Shown in pieces: positions 47,730-56,723 of a DNA stretch of 64,000 nucleotides. Origin of the DNA: Komagataeibacter diospyri. GTDB taxonomy: Bacteria > Pseudomonadota > Alphaproteobacteria > Acetobacterales > Acetobacteraceae. Under the pieces are notes generated by a model. That model saw only the letters and a list, made by a program, of their open reading frames with translations, ran no database searches and was not told the DNA's origin. Positions within the stretch are counted from its first letter, which is position 1; every line of letters begins with the position of its first letter. Made by a program: the position numbers and the translations under genes. The DNA is taken from assembly GCF_006538165.1 (NCBI RefSeq), contig NZ_BDLU01000037.1, forward strand, positions 117,432 to 181,431, given 5' to 3'.

Positions 47730-49496
47730 ATGCATGCCGTTTTCATCACCCTTGCATTACTGACCGTCACCGGGATCAGCAGCCTGATTTCACGCGTGGG
47801 GCGCATTCCCGTGCCCCTGCCGCTGATCCAGATCGGGGTTGGGGCGATCGCCGCCCTGGCGGGGCTGAATATCGGCTTCGATCCCGACATGTTCCTGCTG
47901 CTGTTCATCCCGCCGCTGCTCTATGCTGATGCCTACCGCATGCCGATGCGCGAATTTGGCGAACTGCGGAACATCATCATCATGATGGCGCTGGGACTGG
48001 TGGTCTTTACCACGCTGGTCTGTGGTTACTTCATCCACTGGCTGATCCCCCCCATCCTGCTGCCTGCGGCCTTTGCACTCGCCGCCGTCATGTCCCCCAC
48101 CGACGCGGTATCGGTCGGCAGCATGATCGAAGGTGGCCGCGCACCCGCGCGCGTGGTGCATATCCTGCATGGAGAAGCGCTGCTGAACGACGCATCGGGG
48201 CTGGTGTGCTTCAAGTTCGCGGTGGCGGCAGCCATGACGGGGCTGTTTTCCTTCCAGCAGGCGCTGGGCAGCTTCATCTTCATGTCCACCGGCGGCGTGG
48301 TGATCGGCATTGCCTGCGCATGGGCCGCCTGCCGGGCGGAACACATGCTGCTGGTGCGCGGGTATGACGACCCGCCCACCCATATCACGCTGGCCATGAT
48401 GCTGCCGTTCGGCATCTACCTGATTGCCGACGCGCTGCAGTGTTCAGGCATCCTTGCCGCCGTGGCGGGGGGCATGACCGTCAAGTTTACCGGCGTGATG
48501 AACGAAGCCCGGACCGAGACGCGCCTGAAGGCCACCACGGTGTGGGACATGGTGAACTTCACCTTCAATGCCGTGATCTTCCTGCTGCTGGGACTTCAGC
48601 TGCCCGACCTGGTGAACGGCGGCGCCGCGATCGCACGCGCGGGCGGTGTTTCGCCATGGTTCCTGATCCTGGCCATCATCGGGATCCAGCTCATGATGAG
48701 CCTGATCCGCTTCGCATGGATCTGGATTTCCATTTCCGCACGACGACTTTTCGCCCATTTCCGCCACCGCAAGACCGTCATTCCATCCATACGCACGGTG
48801 CTGCTGATGACGGTGGCGGGCACGCGCGGAGCCATTACGCTGGCAGCCGTGCTGTCACTCCCGGTGGCGTCCCTGTCCGGGCCGGGCTTTCCGGGACGTG
48901 ATCTGCTGGTCACGCTGGCGGCGGGCGTCATCATCTGCTCGCTCCTGCTGGCCAGCCTCGCCATCCCGTCGCTGCTGCATGGCATGAGTACGGATGAGGA
49001 AGACCCCACCCTGCACGAACTGGACATGATGCGCATCGAACTGGCGCAGACCGCCATCCAGACCCTGCATGCCGAACAGGCGGCGCTGGCGCAGCAGGAA
49101 ATCGAAGACCTGCCCGGCCATGAGGAATCGGTGGACCTGAAACAGGAAGCCATTGGCCGCCTGCTGCATGAATATCAGGACACCGTGCACCGGCTGGATA
49201 ATTCCCGTGCTGCAGAAGCCAGCATCCGCGCGACCGCCATACGGGAAAAGCGCGCCGAACTGGCGCTGCGCTTCCGTATCATCCGGCACATGCGCGAACG
49301 CCTGCACATGCGCGTGATCCAGAAGCACATCAATGATGAAACCGAATGGACCATCAATCAGGAACTTGATTTCATTGAACAGGAACTGCAGATCGAGGCG
49401 CGCTCCCTGCCCCGCCCTGACAGCCTGCCCCATGCCGGACATGAAACCGCAATACAGCCCACCAGTGAACGCATGGCCGGAGCTGTGACCCACTGA
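47730..49496 (+). CDS. CPA1-family cation/proton antiporter
   Basis: The 588-residue product is a monovalent cation:proton antiporter of the CPA1 family. About 12 membrane helices occupy the first 430 residues. Family marks are VMSPTDAVSVGSMIEGG and HGEALLNDASGLVCFKFAV with the Asn-Asp pair in the ion path, and GTRGAITLAAVLSLPV. The last 150 residues are a soluble, charged, helical regulatory tail. A role in pH or sodium/potassium balance under acid stress is likely but not shown. It diverges from cbpA. Confidence 0.92.
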   Translation: MHAVFITLALLTVTGISSLISRVGRIPVPLPLIQIGVGAIAALAGLNIGFDPDMFLLLFIPPLLYADAYRMPMREFGELRNIIIMMALGLVVFTTLVCGYFIHWLIPPILLPAAFALAAVMSPTDAVSVGSMIEGGRAPARVVHILHGEALLNDASGLVCFKFAVAAAMTGLFSFQQALGSFIFMSTGGVVIGIACAWAACRAEHMLLVRGYDDPPTHITLAMMLPFGIYLIADALQCSGILAAVAGGMTVKFTGVMNEARTETRLKATTVWDMVNFTFNAVIFLLLGLQLPDLVNGGAAIARAGGVSPWFLILAIIGIQLMMSLIRFAWIWISISARRLFAHFRHRKTVIPSIRTVLLMTVAGTRGAITLAAVLSLPVASLSGPGFPGRDLLVTLAAGVIICSLLLASLAIPSLLHGMSTDEEDPTLHELDMMRIELAQTAIQTLHAEQAALAQQEIEDLPGHEESVDLKQEAIGRLLHEYQDTVHRLDNSRAAEASIRATAIREKRAELALRFRIIRHMRERLHMRVIQKHINDETEWTINQELDFIEQELQIEARSLPRPDSLPHAGHETAIQPTSERMAGAVTH

Positions 49497-49562
49497 CACG
49501 GCCGGTCCGCATCCCTATACCCACGACACACCCGCGCATGACCATTTCAGGAGAAGCCTGCC

Positions 49563-49919
49563 ATGCCCTCCCTCCGCATCCTGTTTGCGGGGCTATGCCT
49601 TGCCACGATCCTCACATCCGGTGCCCAGGCCCGTTCGCACCATTTCAGCATGCCCCAGCGCCATGTCCATGCGAATTCACCTTATGGCCAGGTCAGAGGC
49701 TACATTGCCGCCATGGATGAACATGACCCCCGCTACATCGCAGCCGAACAGAAATGTGAGACGAAAGCCTCGATGGGTGTCATTTCAAAAGGGGCGACAG
49801 GCAACGCCACCGCCAAGGCTGGTGGCAACCATGTCCATTTTTACTCGGAATGCATGGTGTCTGAAGGCGCATGGCGTACCCATTATGCTACAAACACGGG
49901 CGACCGGTTTGACGACTGA
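49563..49919 (+). CDS. Small periplasmic protein of unknown function
   Basis: I do not recognise the family. The 118-residue product has a clear signal peptide, with cleavage after GAQA near residue 23, and a His-rich mature start (RSHHFSMPQRHVHA). Two cysteines (QKCETKA and YSECMVSE) may pair. Codon use is like the neighbours. It follows the antiporter by 66 bases on the same strand and may share its transcript. Confidence 0.68.
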   Translation: MPSLRILFAGLCLATILTSGAQARSHHFSMPQRHVHANSPYGQVRGYIAAMDEHDPRYIAAEQKCETKASMGVISKGATGNATAKAGGNHVHFYSECMVSEGAWRTHYATNTGDRFDD

Positions 49920-50496
49920 CCGGATCGGCACCTGAATCATGTGCCGGGCATGACCGGGGATTGACGGGATGATCCCGGCGGCCATCGGACCTGCGGGGAT
50001 TACCCCCTTCCCGTCCAGCCTGTAACGACCGCCGCCGGTCCGTTCGCATCATGCCGGTCGGGTCATGCGCATCATGTTGCGTGACTGATATCGCGCATGC
50101 GCAACCCCGAGCCTGCAGGCGTCCCTATCCTGCCATTGATCTGTGGTCAGGCATCGGAATACCTTTCCCATAATCCCCATCGCCTTTGATGCCGAACACC
50201 GCCGCGATATGCCTATATCTGAACTGACATAACAGTATGACCGCAGGTTACCGGTGATCATTATTCCTGCACCGAAACCGTGCCCGCTGAAGCGGGCCGG
50301 ATATTGACCGCACCGCCTGACGTCATCCTGACAATACAGGCGCATGTCAAAATATACCTGCGCCACATGCAATAGCCACCTTCCCCATGGGGCCGGATGC
50401 AGGATGCATTTTCATCCATACAGCGCCGCCCCCCCTTCCACCAGCGCGGTCCACCCCGTATGGAATGAGCACGCCGCCTGCAATGGAGTGCCGATT
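49920..50496. other. 577-base gap without a supported gene
   Basis: Six-frame reading shows only short frames with poor codon character. Two hairpins are visible: CGGCAC/GTGCCG around 49924-49944 and GCCCGCT-GA-AGCGGGC around 50282-50297. A small RNA or a decayed gene is possible, but I see no direct support for either. Confidence 0.3.
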
Positions 50497-51390
50497 TTGC
50501 GCAAGTTAGCCCCCCTCCTGTTCCTGGCCTGCCTTGCCGCCTGTGCCCATGGGCCGGACGACCATGCCCGGCGGGCGACCACGCCGGTCGCGCAATACGC
50601 AACCGGGGCGGGGCCGATGGCGGTCAATACCCATGTGCCGGATTTCGCCACCCGCAATTACGAACCCTTTACCCGGCAGGACGTGGTGGCCATTGCCCTG
50701 CGCGAATGGCGGCTGTTTGGCGAACCGGTCAGTGATGACGACCCCCTGCTGCGCCCTGAACCAACCACGCCGGTGGTCAAGCCCGAACGCACGCCCGGTC
50801 TGTGGCAGCGCGTGGGCGAATACTGGTGGATCGGTCAGGACCCGCAGGAAACCGAGATCGCGTGGGACGGCAAGCATGATGCGGACGGCCACATAACCGA
50901 TTTCGTGCATGATGGCCGCTTTGCCTGGTCGGCGGCATTCATTTCCTATGTCATGCGGGTGGCGGGAGCGAACGACCGTTTTGCCTATTCCCCCAACCAC
51001 GCCACTTACATCAACGCAGCCGCAAGCGGGCAGGAAAAGGGCGTGAAGGCACGCAGCCCCGCCCGCTATGCGCCAAAGCTGGGGGATCTGATCTGTGTGG
51101 GGCGGGGGGCCAGCAAGTCGGTGCGTTTTCGTGACCTGCCCACGAAACAGGGCTTTCCTGCCCATTGCGGCATCGTGGTGGCAGGCCCGCATGATGATGC
51201 GCCCTTCGGCCATGAAATCAGCATTATCGGTGGCAACATAGACGACGCGGTCGCTTTGACCCATGTGCCGGTGGGCCGTGATGGGCGACTGGCCGACCAC
51301 AGTGGCAAAAGCCTCGATCCGCGCTACCCCTGGTGCGTCGTGCTGCAGGTCCGCTACGATGCCGATAGCGAACCGCAGACGGACCAGTAG
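50497..51390 (+). CDS. DUF2272-domain lipoprotein
   Basis: The product fits the DUF2272 family of unknown function. From the TTG at 50497, with GGAG eight bases upstream, it starts MRKLAPLLFLACLAACAHG and has a clean lipobox with Cys16. Alternative starts are the GTG at 50488 and the ATG at 50344. Later parts include WSAAFISYVMRVAG and HCGIVVAG, a pattern seen in NlpC/CHAP-like folds, so a cell-wall hydrolase or amidase role is conceivable. It is convergent with the rhodanese gene. Confidence 0.78.
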   Translation: MRKLAPLLFLACLAACAHGPDDHARRATTPVAQYATGAGPMAVNTHVPDFATRNYEPFTRQDVVAIALREWRLFGEPVSDDDPLLRPEPTTPVVKPERTPGLWQRVGEYWWIGQDPQETEIAWDGKHDADGHITDFVHDGRFAWSAAFISYVMRVAGANDRFAYSPNHATYINAAASGQEKGVKARSPARYAPKLGDLICVGRGASKSVRFRDLPTKQGFPAHCGIVVAGPHDDAPFGHEISIIGGNIDDAVALTHVPVGRDGRLADHSGKSLDPRYPWCVVLQVRYDADSEPQTDQ

Positions 51391-51451
51391 CCACCGCACC
51401 CGGCAAGGTTCATGCCCGCCGGGCCGGATCTGGCTGTAACGGCCATGTCAG

Positions 51452-51862
51452 TCAGCCGCGTGACCACGGCAGTTCGGATGCCTGCCAGCCGGCAAGGCGG
51501 CCACGGCTGCCGGTTGCATCCTCAGGCCCTTCAAACCCGTCGGCCACGTTGTGTACATTGTGATAGCCCGCATCATACGCCGCGTGGGCGGCCGCCATGC
51601 TGCGCGCGCCGGAACGGCAGATGAAATAGACCTCGTCCGTCCTGCCGATCCCCGCCTTTTCCAGCGTGGTGATGAAATCCGGGTTGACCTGCCCTGCAGG
51701 CGGCAGCTGCCAGCTGTCACGCACCAGCACCTTGCCCGCACCCGACAGGTCGGGCACGCCGATATGCTCCCATTCCATGGGGGTGCGCACATCGACAAGC
51801 CAGGCGTTGGGGCGGCCACGCACGGCCTCCCACGTGGCGGCGGGGGAAATATCATCAATCAT
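51452..51862 (-). CDS. Rhodanese-like sulfurtransferase
   Basis: A single rhodanese domain of 136 residues moves sulfane sulfur between thiol acceptors. The persulfide cysteine lies in YFICRSGARSMAAA, with the conserved LVDVRTPMEWEHIG (CH2A-like) motif near the N-terminus and GFEGPED near the C-terminus. It diverges from a cysteine synthase gene across a 149-base gap that holds an inverted repeat, which suggests joint sulfur control. Confidence 0.9.
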   Translation of the reverse strand: MIDDISPAATWEAVRGRPNAWLVDVRTPMEWEHIGVPDLSGAGKVLVRDSWQLPPAGQVNPDFITTLEKAGIGRTDEVYFICRSGARSMAAAHAAYDAGYHNVHNVADGFEGPEDATGSRGRLAGWQASELPWSRG

Positions 51863-51913
51863 CGCTGTTTCCTTTCATCGGGAAAACCTGTTTAGGGATA
51901 TGCCAAGCCGCAC

Positions 51914-51936
51914 GCATTCCTGATAGTAAAGAATGC
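51914..51936. promoter_or_regulatory. Candidate operator between rhodanese and cysK
   Basis: GCATTC (51914-51919) and GAATGC (51931-51936) form a 6-11-6 inverted repeat in the shared divergent promoter region. A dimeric regulator could control both sulfur genes from it. No matching regulator is in the window. Confidence 0.38.
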
Positions 51937-52011
51937 AACACGCCCGGCATGGCCGCCATGTCTGGCCGCCGTGCCGCATGATATGATCCAGACCAGTGAA
52001 GGTGCTGCCTT

Positions 52012-53034
52012 ATGGCCGAAAGTGCAAATCCCGCCTCATCCCTCTCACCGGACATGCCGGCTGCCATCGGCAATACGCCCCTGATCCGCCTGCGACGGGC
52101 ATCGGAGGCAACGGGCTGCGATATCTACGGCAAGGCGGAATTCATGAATCCCGGCGGCTCGGTCAAGGACCGCGCGGCCCTTGCCATCATCAACGATGCC
52201 GAACGCCGTGGCACGCTCAAGCCCGGCGGCACGATTGTCGAAGGGACGGCGGGCAATACCGGCATCGGGCTGACGCTGGTGGCCAACGCGCGTGGCTACC
52301 GTTCGGTCATCGTGATGCCCGAGACACAGAGCCGGGAGAAAATCGACTTCCTGAGCATGATCGGTGCCGACCTGCGCCTGGTCCCGGCCAAGCCGTTCCG
52401 CGATCCGGGCAACTACGTCCATGTCTCGCGCCGCCTGGCGGAGGAGACTGGCGGCGTCTGGGCCAACCAGTTTGACAATACCGCCAACCGTGAAGGCCAC
52501 CGCCACACCACGGCCCCCGAAATCTGGGACCAGCTGGATGGCAGGATCGATGCCTTTACCTGCTCGTGCGGGACAGGCGGCACGCTGGCCGGCGTTACGC
52601 TGGGGCTGGAGGACTGCGCGAAAAAGGCCGGTGTCGCACGGCCGCGCGTCGTGCTGGCGGATCCGGAGGGGTCGGGCCTGTATGGCTGGGTCAGGTCAGG
52701 CGACCTGTCGGTCAGCGGGTCATCCGTGACCGAAGGCATCGGCCAGTCGCGGGTAACGGGCAACCTTGAGGGCCTGCATTTTGATGACGCCGTGCGCATT
52801 CCCGACCCGGAAGCGCTGGAACAGATCTATGACCTGCTGATCCATGAAGGGCTGTCGGTCGGCGGCTCGGCGGGCATCAACATCGCTGCTGCCATCCGTG
52901 TCGCCCGCGCCATGGGGCCGGGGCACCGCATCGTCACCATCCTGTGTGACGGGGGCGCGCGTTACCAGTCCAAGCTGTTCAATCCCGAATTCCTGCGCGC
53001 CAAGGACCTGCCGGTTCCCAGCTGGCTGGCCTGA
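52012..53034 (+). CDS. cysK: Cysteine synthase A
   Basis: CysK makes cysteine from O-acetylserine and sulfide using PLP. The 340-residue product has the PLP lysine in MNPGGSVKDRAA (Lys52), the substrate loop EGTAGNTGIGL and the phosphate-binding GTGGTLAGV. A wide cysteine synthase/cystathionine beta-synthase-like group shares these motifs, so a related beta-replacement activity is possible. The gene diverges from a rhodanese. A two-component pair follows after 80 bases. Confidence 0.9.
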   Translation: MAESANPASSLSPDMPAAIGNTPLIRLRRASEATGCDIYGKAEFMNPGGSVKDRAALAIINDAERRGTLKPGGTIVEGTAGNTGIGLTLVANARGYRSVIVMPETQSREKIDFLSMIGADLRLVPAKPFRDPGNYVHVSRRLAEETGGVWANQFDNTANREGHRHTTAPEIWDQLDGRIDAFTCSCGTGGTLAGVTLGLEDCAKKAGVARPRVVLADPEGSGLYGWVRSGDLSVSGSSVTEGIGQSRVTGNLEGLHFDDAVRIPDPEALEQIYDLLIHEGLSVGGSAGINIAAAIRVARAMGPGHRIVTILCDGGARYQSKLFNPEFLRAKDLPVPSWLA

Positions 53035-53116
53035 GGGTTCTCACCTGATGGGACGGGAATTGCTACGGATTGAAACATCTGATGTTCCCGCCCTTTTTGT
53101 GATGTAGGATCGTGAC

Positions 53117-53836
53117 ATGAGCCCGCTGCCGCATATCCTGATCATTGATGATGACCGCGAGATCCGTGACCTGCTGGCACGCTTCCTCGAACGCAACGAA
53201 CTGCGCGTCACCACCGCGCGTGATGGCCACGAAGCACGCCGCCGCTGGTCCGAAGGGCATTACCAGCTGGTGATCCTCGACCTCATGCTGCCGGGTGAAA
53301 GCGGGCTGGACATCTCGCGCTGGCTGCGCACGCAGGCGAATGTGCCCATCGTCATGCTGACCGCCATGGGCGATGATACCGACCGGATCATCGGTCTGGA
53401 ACTGGGTGCCGATGATTACGTGCCCAAGCCCTTCAACCCACGTGAACTGCTGGCCCGTATCCGCGCCGTGCTGCGCCGCGCATCCGACATCCCCGACCCC
53501 CGCAGCGTGCCGGTGCTGCATACGCTGCGCTTTGCCGGGTGGGAACTGGATACCGGGCGGCGTCGGCTACTCAACCCCGAAGGGGTGGAAGTGCCGTTGA
53601 CGGGCGGGGAATACGACCTGCTTCTGGCCCTGCTGGAACGGGCCAACCGCGTCATGACCCGCGACATGCTGTTTGACCTGCTGCGCGGTCGGCAGGCCGG
53701 CCCGTTTGACCGGGCGATCGACGTGGCCATAAGCCGCCTGCGCCGCAAGCTGGAAGATAACGGGCGTAACGCGCAGCTTATCAAGACAGTACGCGGGGGT
53801 GGCTATGTCCTTGCAGCGGAAGTCGAGCGTCACTGA
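53117..53836 (+). CDS. OmpR-family response regulator
   Basis: The 239-residue product has an intact receiver: the acidic triad DDD at 11-13, phospho-acceptor Asp55 in LVILDLMLPG, Thr82 and Lys104 in YVPKPF. The winged-helix DNA-binding half has the usual LTGGEYDLLLALLERANRVMTRD region and a C-terminal hairpin with KTVRGGGYVLAAE. It overlaps the sensor kinase gene, so the two form an OmpR/EnvZ-type operon. The signal and targets are unknown. Confidence 0.95.
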   Translation: MSPLPHILIIDDDREIRDLLARFLERNELRVTTARDGHEARRRWSEGHYQLVILDLMLPGESGLDISRWLRTQANVPIVMLTAMGDDTDRIIGLELGADDYVPKPFNPRELLARIRAVLRRASDIPDPRSVPVLHTLRFAGWELDTGRRRLLNPEGVEVPLTGGEYDLLLALLERANRVMTRDMLFDLLRGRQAGPFDRAIDVAISRLRRKLEDNGRNAQLIKTVRGGGYVLAAEVERH

Positions 53837-55442
53837 ACCGCCCGCAATGCCCCATTCCCACCGGCAGTCCTTCCTGTCCGCCCCCGTTCCCGATGAAAAT
53901 ACCGCACCCGGCTGGGGGCAGAAGCTGCGCAGGCGGCTGCTGCCACAGTCACTGGCGGCGCGGACCACCCTGCTGCTGATTGGCGGGCTGGGAGTCATCC
54001 AGATCATCGGCCTGACCATCCATGCGATGGACCGGTTCGATTTTGACCAGCGCATGATCTACGAACGCACACGCAGCAAGATGTTCAGCTATTACCGCGC
54101 GATCGTGGAAACCGCCCCATCGGACCGTGACAGGGAACTTGCCGCCCTGCCACTCCCCGAAAACGTGCACATTACCCTGACCCCCGGTCCCGAGCCGGAC
54201 ATGATCAACGCCCGCGCCCTCCCGCGTCCGCCGGGCCGTGCCGGTGAATGGAACGGCCACAGGCCCGATGACATGGGCGCCGTCCCCTTCTTCGGCCCAT
54301 GGACCGGTGGGCAGCATGACCACAGGGATGGCCCCGACGGGACGGGCGGTGGCCCGCACGGACCGGGAGGGTCCCATGGTTTCGGACCTGAAAATGACGG
54401 GGGCATGGGCCCCCTGCCCCCCTCCATGCGACCCGAGCAGGTTCTGATCTCCCCCACATCGGGACGCAGGCGGGCCGTGGCCTTCCTGCTGCCTGACGAG
54501 CGGCGCTGGGTCACCATCCATTACATCCTGCCCCAGCCCAGCCCGTTCCGTTCTCCCACCTTTCCCATCGCTTTTCTCATCATGACATTCACTGGCGGGC
54601 TGCTGATCCTGTGGGGCGTGCGCCGGCTGATCGCGCCGGTCAGCACGCTGGCTGCCGCAGCCGAGGAACTGGGGCGCAACATGAATGCTCCCCCCATGCC
54701 AGAAAACGGCCCGCGCGAAGTCGCCCGTGCCGCCCATGCCTTCAACACCATGGCCCACCGCATCCGCCGCTATCTTATGGACCGCACGCTCATGCTGACC
54801 GCGATCGGCCATGACCTGCGCACGCCCATCACGCGATTGAAGCTGCGCGCCGAATTCGTTGAAGACGATGAAATGCGCACCAAGATGCTCAATGACCTTG
54901 ATGAGCTTGAAGCCATGGTTGCCGCCACCCTGGCCTTTGGTCGCGATGCCTCGCAACGCGAACCGATGGGTCAGATTAACCTGACCGCCATGCTGCAGAC
55001 CATCGCGGATGAAGCTGCCGAAACCCATATCGACGCCGCGGACAAAATCATGTTCGTGTCGGAAAACATGCCCGATGTGCTGGTGCGCGCGCGACCCATG
55101 GCGCTCAAGCGCGCGCTGAACAACCTGGTGACCAATGCGGTGAAATATGGCGGGGGGGCCAGGATAACCCTGCTGCATCCCCACAAGGGGAACGGAGAGG
55201 ATGCCGAGGAATACAAGGTCACCATCCTGATCGAGGATGAAGGCCCCGGCCTGCCGACCGAAGACCTTGAACGCATGTTCGACCCCTTTGTCCGCGCCGA
55301 ACAGAGCCGTAACCGCGAAACGGGCGGAACGGGACTTGGGCTGTCGATTTCGCGCAATATCATATGGGGGCTGGGTGGTGACATCCGCCTTGGCAACCGG
55401 CAGCCACACGGATTGCGTGTGACAGTCACACTTGTCTGCTAA
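53805..55442 (+). CDS. EnvZ-like sensor histidine kinase with a Gly/His/Pro-rich sensor loop
   Basis: The ATG at 53805 overlaps the regulator gene by 32 bases; an ATG at 53847 is possible. Membrane helices lie near residues 53-75 and 253-271. The periplasmic loop between them has a long insert (about 142-205) rich in Gly, His, Pro and Asp, unlike usual EnvZ. HAMP is followed by the H-box IGHDLRTP (His336), NLVTNAVKYGG and the ATP-lid GTGLGLSI. The insert could bind a metal or be disordered. It phosphorylates the upstream regulator by inference. Confidence 0.93.
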   Translation: MSLQRKSSVTEPPAMPHSHRQSFLSAPVPDENTAPGWGQKLRRRLLPQSLAARTTLLLIGGLGVIQIIGLTIHAMDRFDFDQRMIYERTRSKMFSYYRAIVETAPSDRDRELAALPLPENVHITLTPGPEPDMINARALPRPPGRAGEWNGHRPDDMGAVPFFGPWTGGQHDHRDGPDGTGGGPHGPGGSHGFGPENDGGMGPLPPSMRPEQVLISPTSGRRRAVAFLLPDERRWVTIHYILPQPSPFRSPTFPIAFLIMTFTGGLLILWGVRRLIAPVSTLAAAAEELGRNMNAPPMPENGPREVARAAHAFNTMAHRIRRYLMDRTLMLTAIGHDLRTPITRLKLRAEFVEDDEMRTKMLNDLDELEAMVAATLAFGRDASQREPMGQINLTAMLQTIADEAAETHIDAADKIMFVSENMPDVLVRARPMALKRALNNLVTNAVKYGGGARITLLHPHKGNGEDAEEYKVTILIEDEGPGLPTEDLERMFDPFVRAEQSRNRETGGTGLGLSISRNIIWGLGGDIRLGNRQPHGLRVTVTLVC

Positions 55443-55482
55443 GGTCCGATTCCCGTATGGACAATTCAGGATATAACGTTCA

Positions 55483-55959
55483 ATGCCGGACAGAACACAC
55501 CGCTATCAGGTCTCGCTTCTATGGACCGGAAACGGCGGAAATGACGGGGCTTCCCGGCAGGCCCATCATCGTGATTACGAACTGCACTGCACGGGGCGAC
55601 CGGTCATTGACGGCTCCGCCTCCCCCGCCTTCCGTGGGGACCCCCAGAAGTGGAATCCCGAAAAACTGCTGCTGGGGGCCTTATGCGCCGACCATCAGCT
55701 ATGGTTCATCCACCTGTGCACCGCCATGGGAATCGGCATCCTTTCCTATGCCGACCATGCCGAAGCCATGCTGGATGAATATGAGGACGGTTCCTTTTCC
55801 ATTACGCAGGTTATCCTGCGCCCCCACGCCGCCCTGTCCACCCCACATGAAATACAGTCCGTGATCGACCTGCATCAGGACGCCGCCATGCGCAGCTGCA
55901 TCGCACGTTCGGTCAGTTTCCCGGTATTGTGTGAGCCCCGCGTCACCAGCGCGCAATAA
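55483..55959 (+). CDS. OsmC family peroxide-defence protein
   Basis: OsmC/Ohr proteins are thiol peroxidases that remove organic hydroperoxides, or have related roles. The 158-residue product has the family core KLLLGALCADHQLWFIHLC, which holds the first reactive cysteine region, and a second cysteine in the MRSCIARSVSF segment. The strands before the core (VSLLWTGNGGND and RDYELHC) also fit. It follows the sensor kinase by 40 bases and may be co-transcribed with it. Confidence 0.82.
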   Translation: MPDRTHRYQVSLLWTGNGGNDGASRQAHHRDYELHCTGRPVIDGSASPAFRGDPQKWNPEKLLLGALCADHQLWFIHLCTAMGIGILSYADHAEAMLDEYEDGSFSITQVILRPHAALSTPHEIQSVIDLHQDAAMRSCIARSVSFPVLCEPRVTSAQ

Positions 55960-55998
55960 GTCCTTGCCGCAGACCGGGTGGAATGGCATTGCCCGATA

Positions 55999-56577
55999 AT
56001 GCTTGATCGCCTGTATGCCCGCATCATCGCCCTGGCCGCCAGCCGACATGCCGTCATATGGCTGGCTGTCATTGCCTTTGCCGAGGCCAGCGTCTTTCCG
56101 CTGCCGCCCGATATCATGCTGGTGCCAATGGTGCTGGCCTGCCGGGCGCGCGCCTTCCGCCTTGCAGCCATCTGTACGGCCGCCAGCGTATGCGGGGCCA
56201 TGCTGGGGTGGGTCATCGGGACGTTCCTGCTGGAATACCTCGCGATGCCCATTGTGCGTTTCTATCATGCACAGAACACATTGCTTACCCTGCAGGAACG
56301 CTTCCGCGAATGGGGGGTGTGGATCATCCTAATCAAGGGGCTAACCCCCATCCCGTTCAAATTCGTCACCATCGCCAGCGGGGCGGCCCATCTTTCCCTT
56401 GCCCCATTCCTGCTGGCCTGCGCGGTGACGCGTGGGGCCCGGTTCTTCCTGCTGGCAGCCCTGCTGCGTCGGTTTGGCGCACCGATACAGGCCTTCATCG
56501 AACGCCGCCTGCCGCTGGTGGCAGGGATATTCGCGCTGGCGCTGGTGGGTGGTATCGTGGCGATGAAATACATCTGA
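55999..56577 (+). CDS. YqaA-family (VTT/SNARE-associated) membrane protein
   Basis: The 192-residue product has the short VTT-domain form of the YqaA/DedA-related group, with four to five membrane helices. The stretch FAEASVFPLPPDIMLVPMVLA carries the typical proline-rich re-entrant region, and GLTPIPFKFVTIASGAAHL is the second signature. Members are implicated in lipid or proton-linked envelope homeostasis. The ATG at 55999 is preferred over a GTG at 55978. No partner gene is evident. Confidence 0.85.
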   Translation: MLDRLYARIIALAASRHAVIWLAVIAFAEASVFPLPPDIMLVPMVLACRARAFRLAAICTAASVCGAMLGWVIGTFLLEYLAMPIVRFYHAQNTLLTLQERFREWGVWIILIKGLTPIPFKFVTIASGAAHLSLAPFLLACAVTRGARFFLLAALLRRFGAPIQAFIERRLPLVAGIFALALVGGIVAMKYI

Positions 56578-56723
56578 CGCGCGACCTGTCGTCACTCCTT
56601 CCACCCGCATGGCGGTGTTCGGGCCTGACGGAGCGTGATATGACGGATTTATCGTGATTTTTGTCCCCGCGCCGCCAGCACCAGCCGCGCGGGCCTATAT
56701 TCCAACGGGTGGGGAGCATATTC

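Noticed and set aside
50049..50372. 107-residue minus-strand frame in the 577-base gap
   Set aside because: Codon pattern is unlike neighbouring genes and no motif is visible.
53949..55409. A 486-residue minus-strand frame opposite the sensor kinase
   Set aside because: The plus-strand kinase has its H-box and ATP-lid motifs; the antisense product is without recognisable features.
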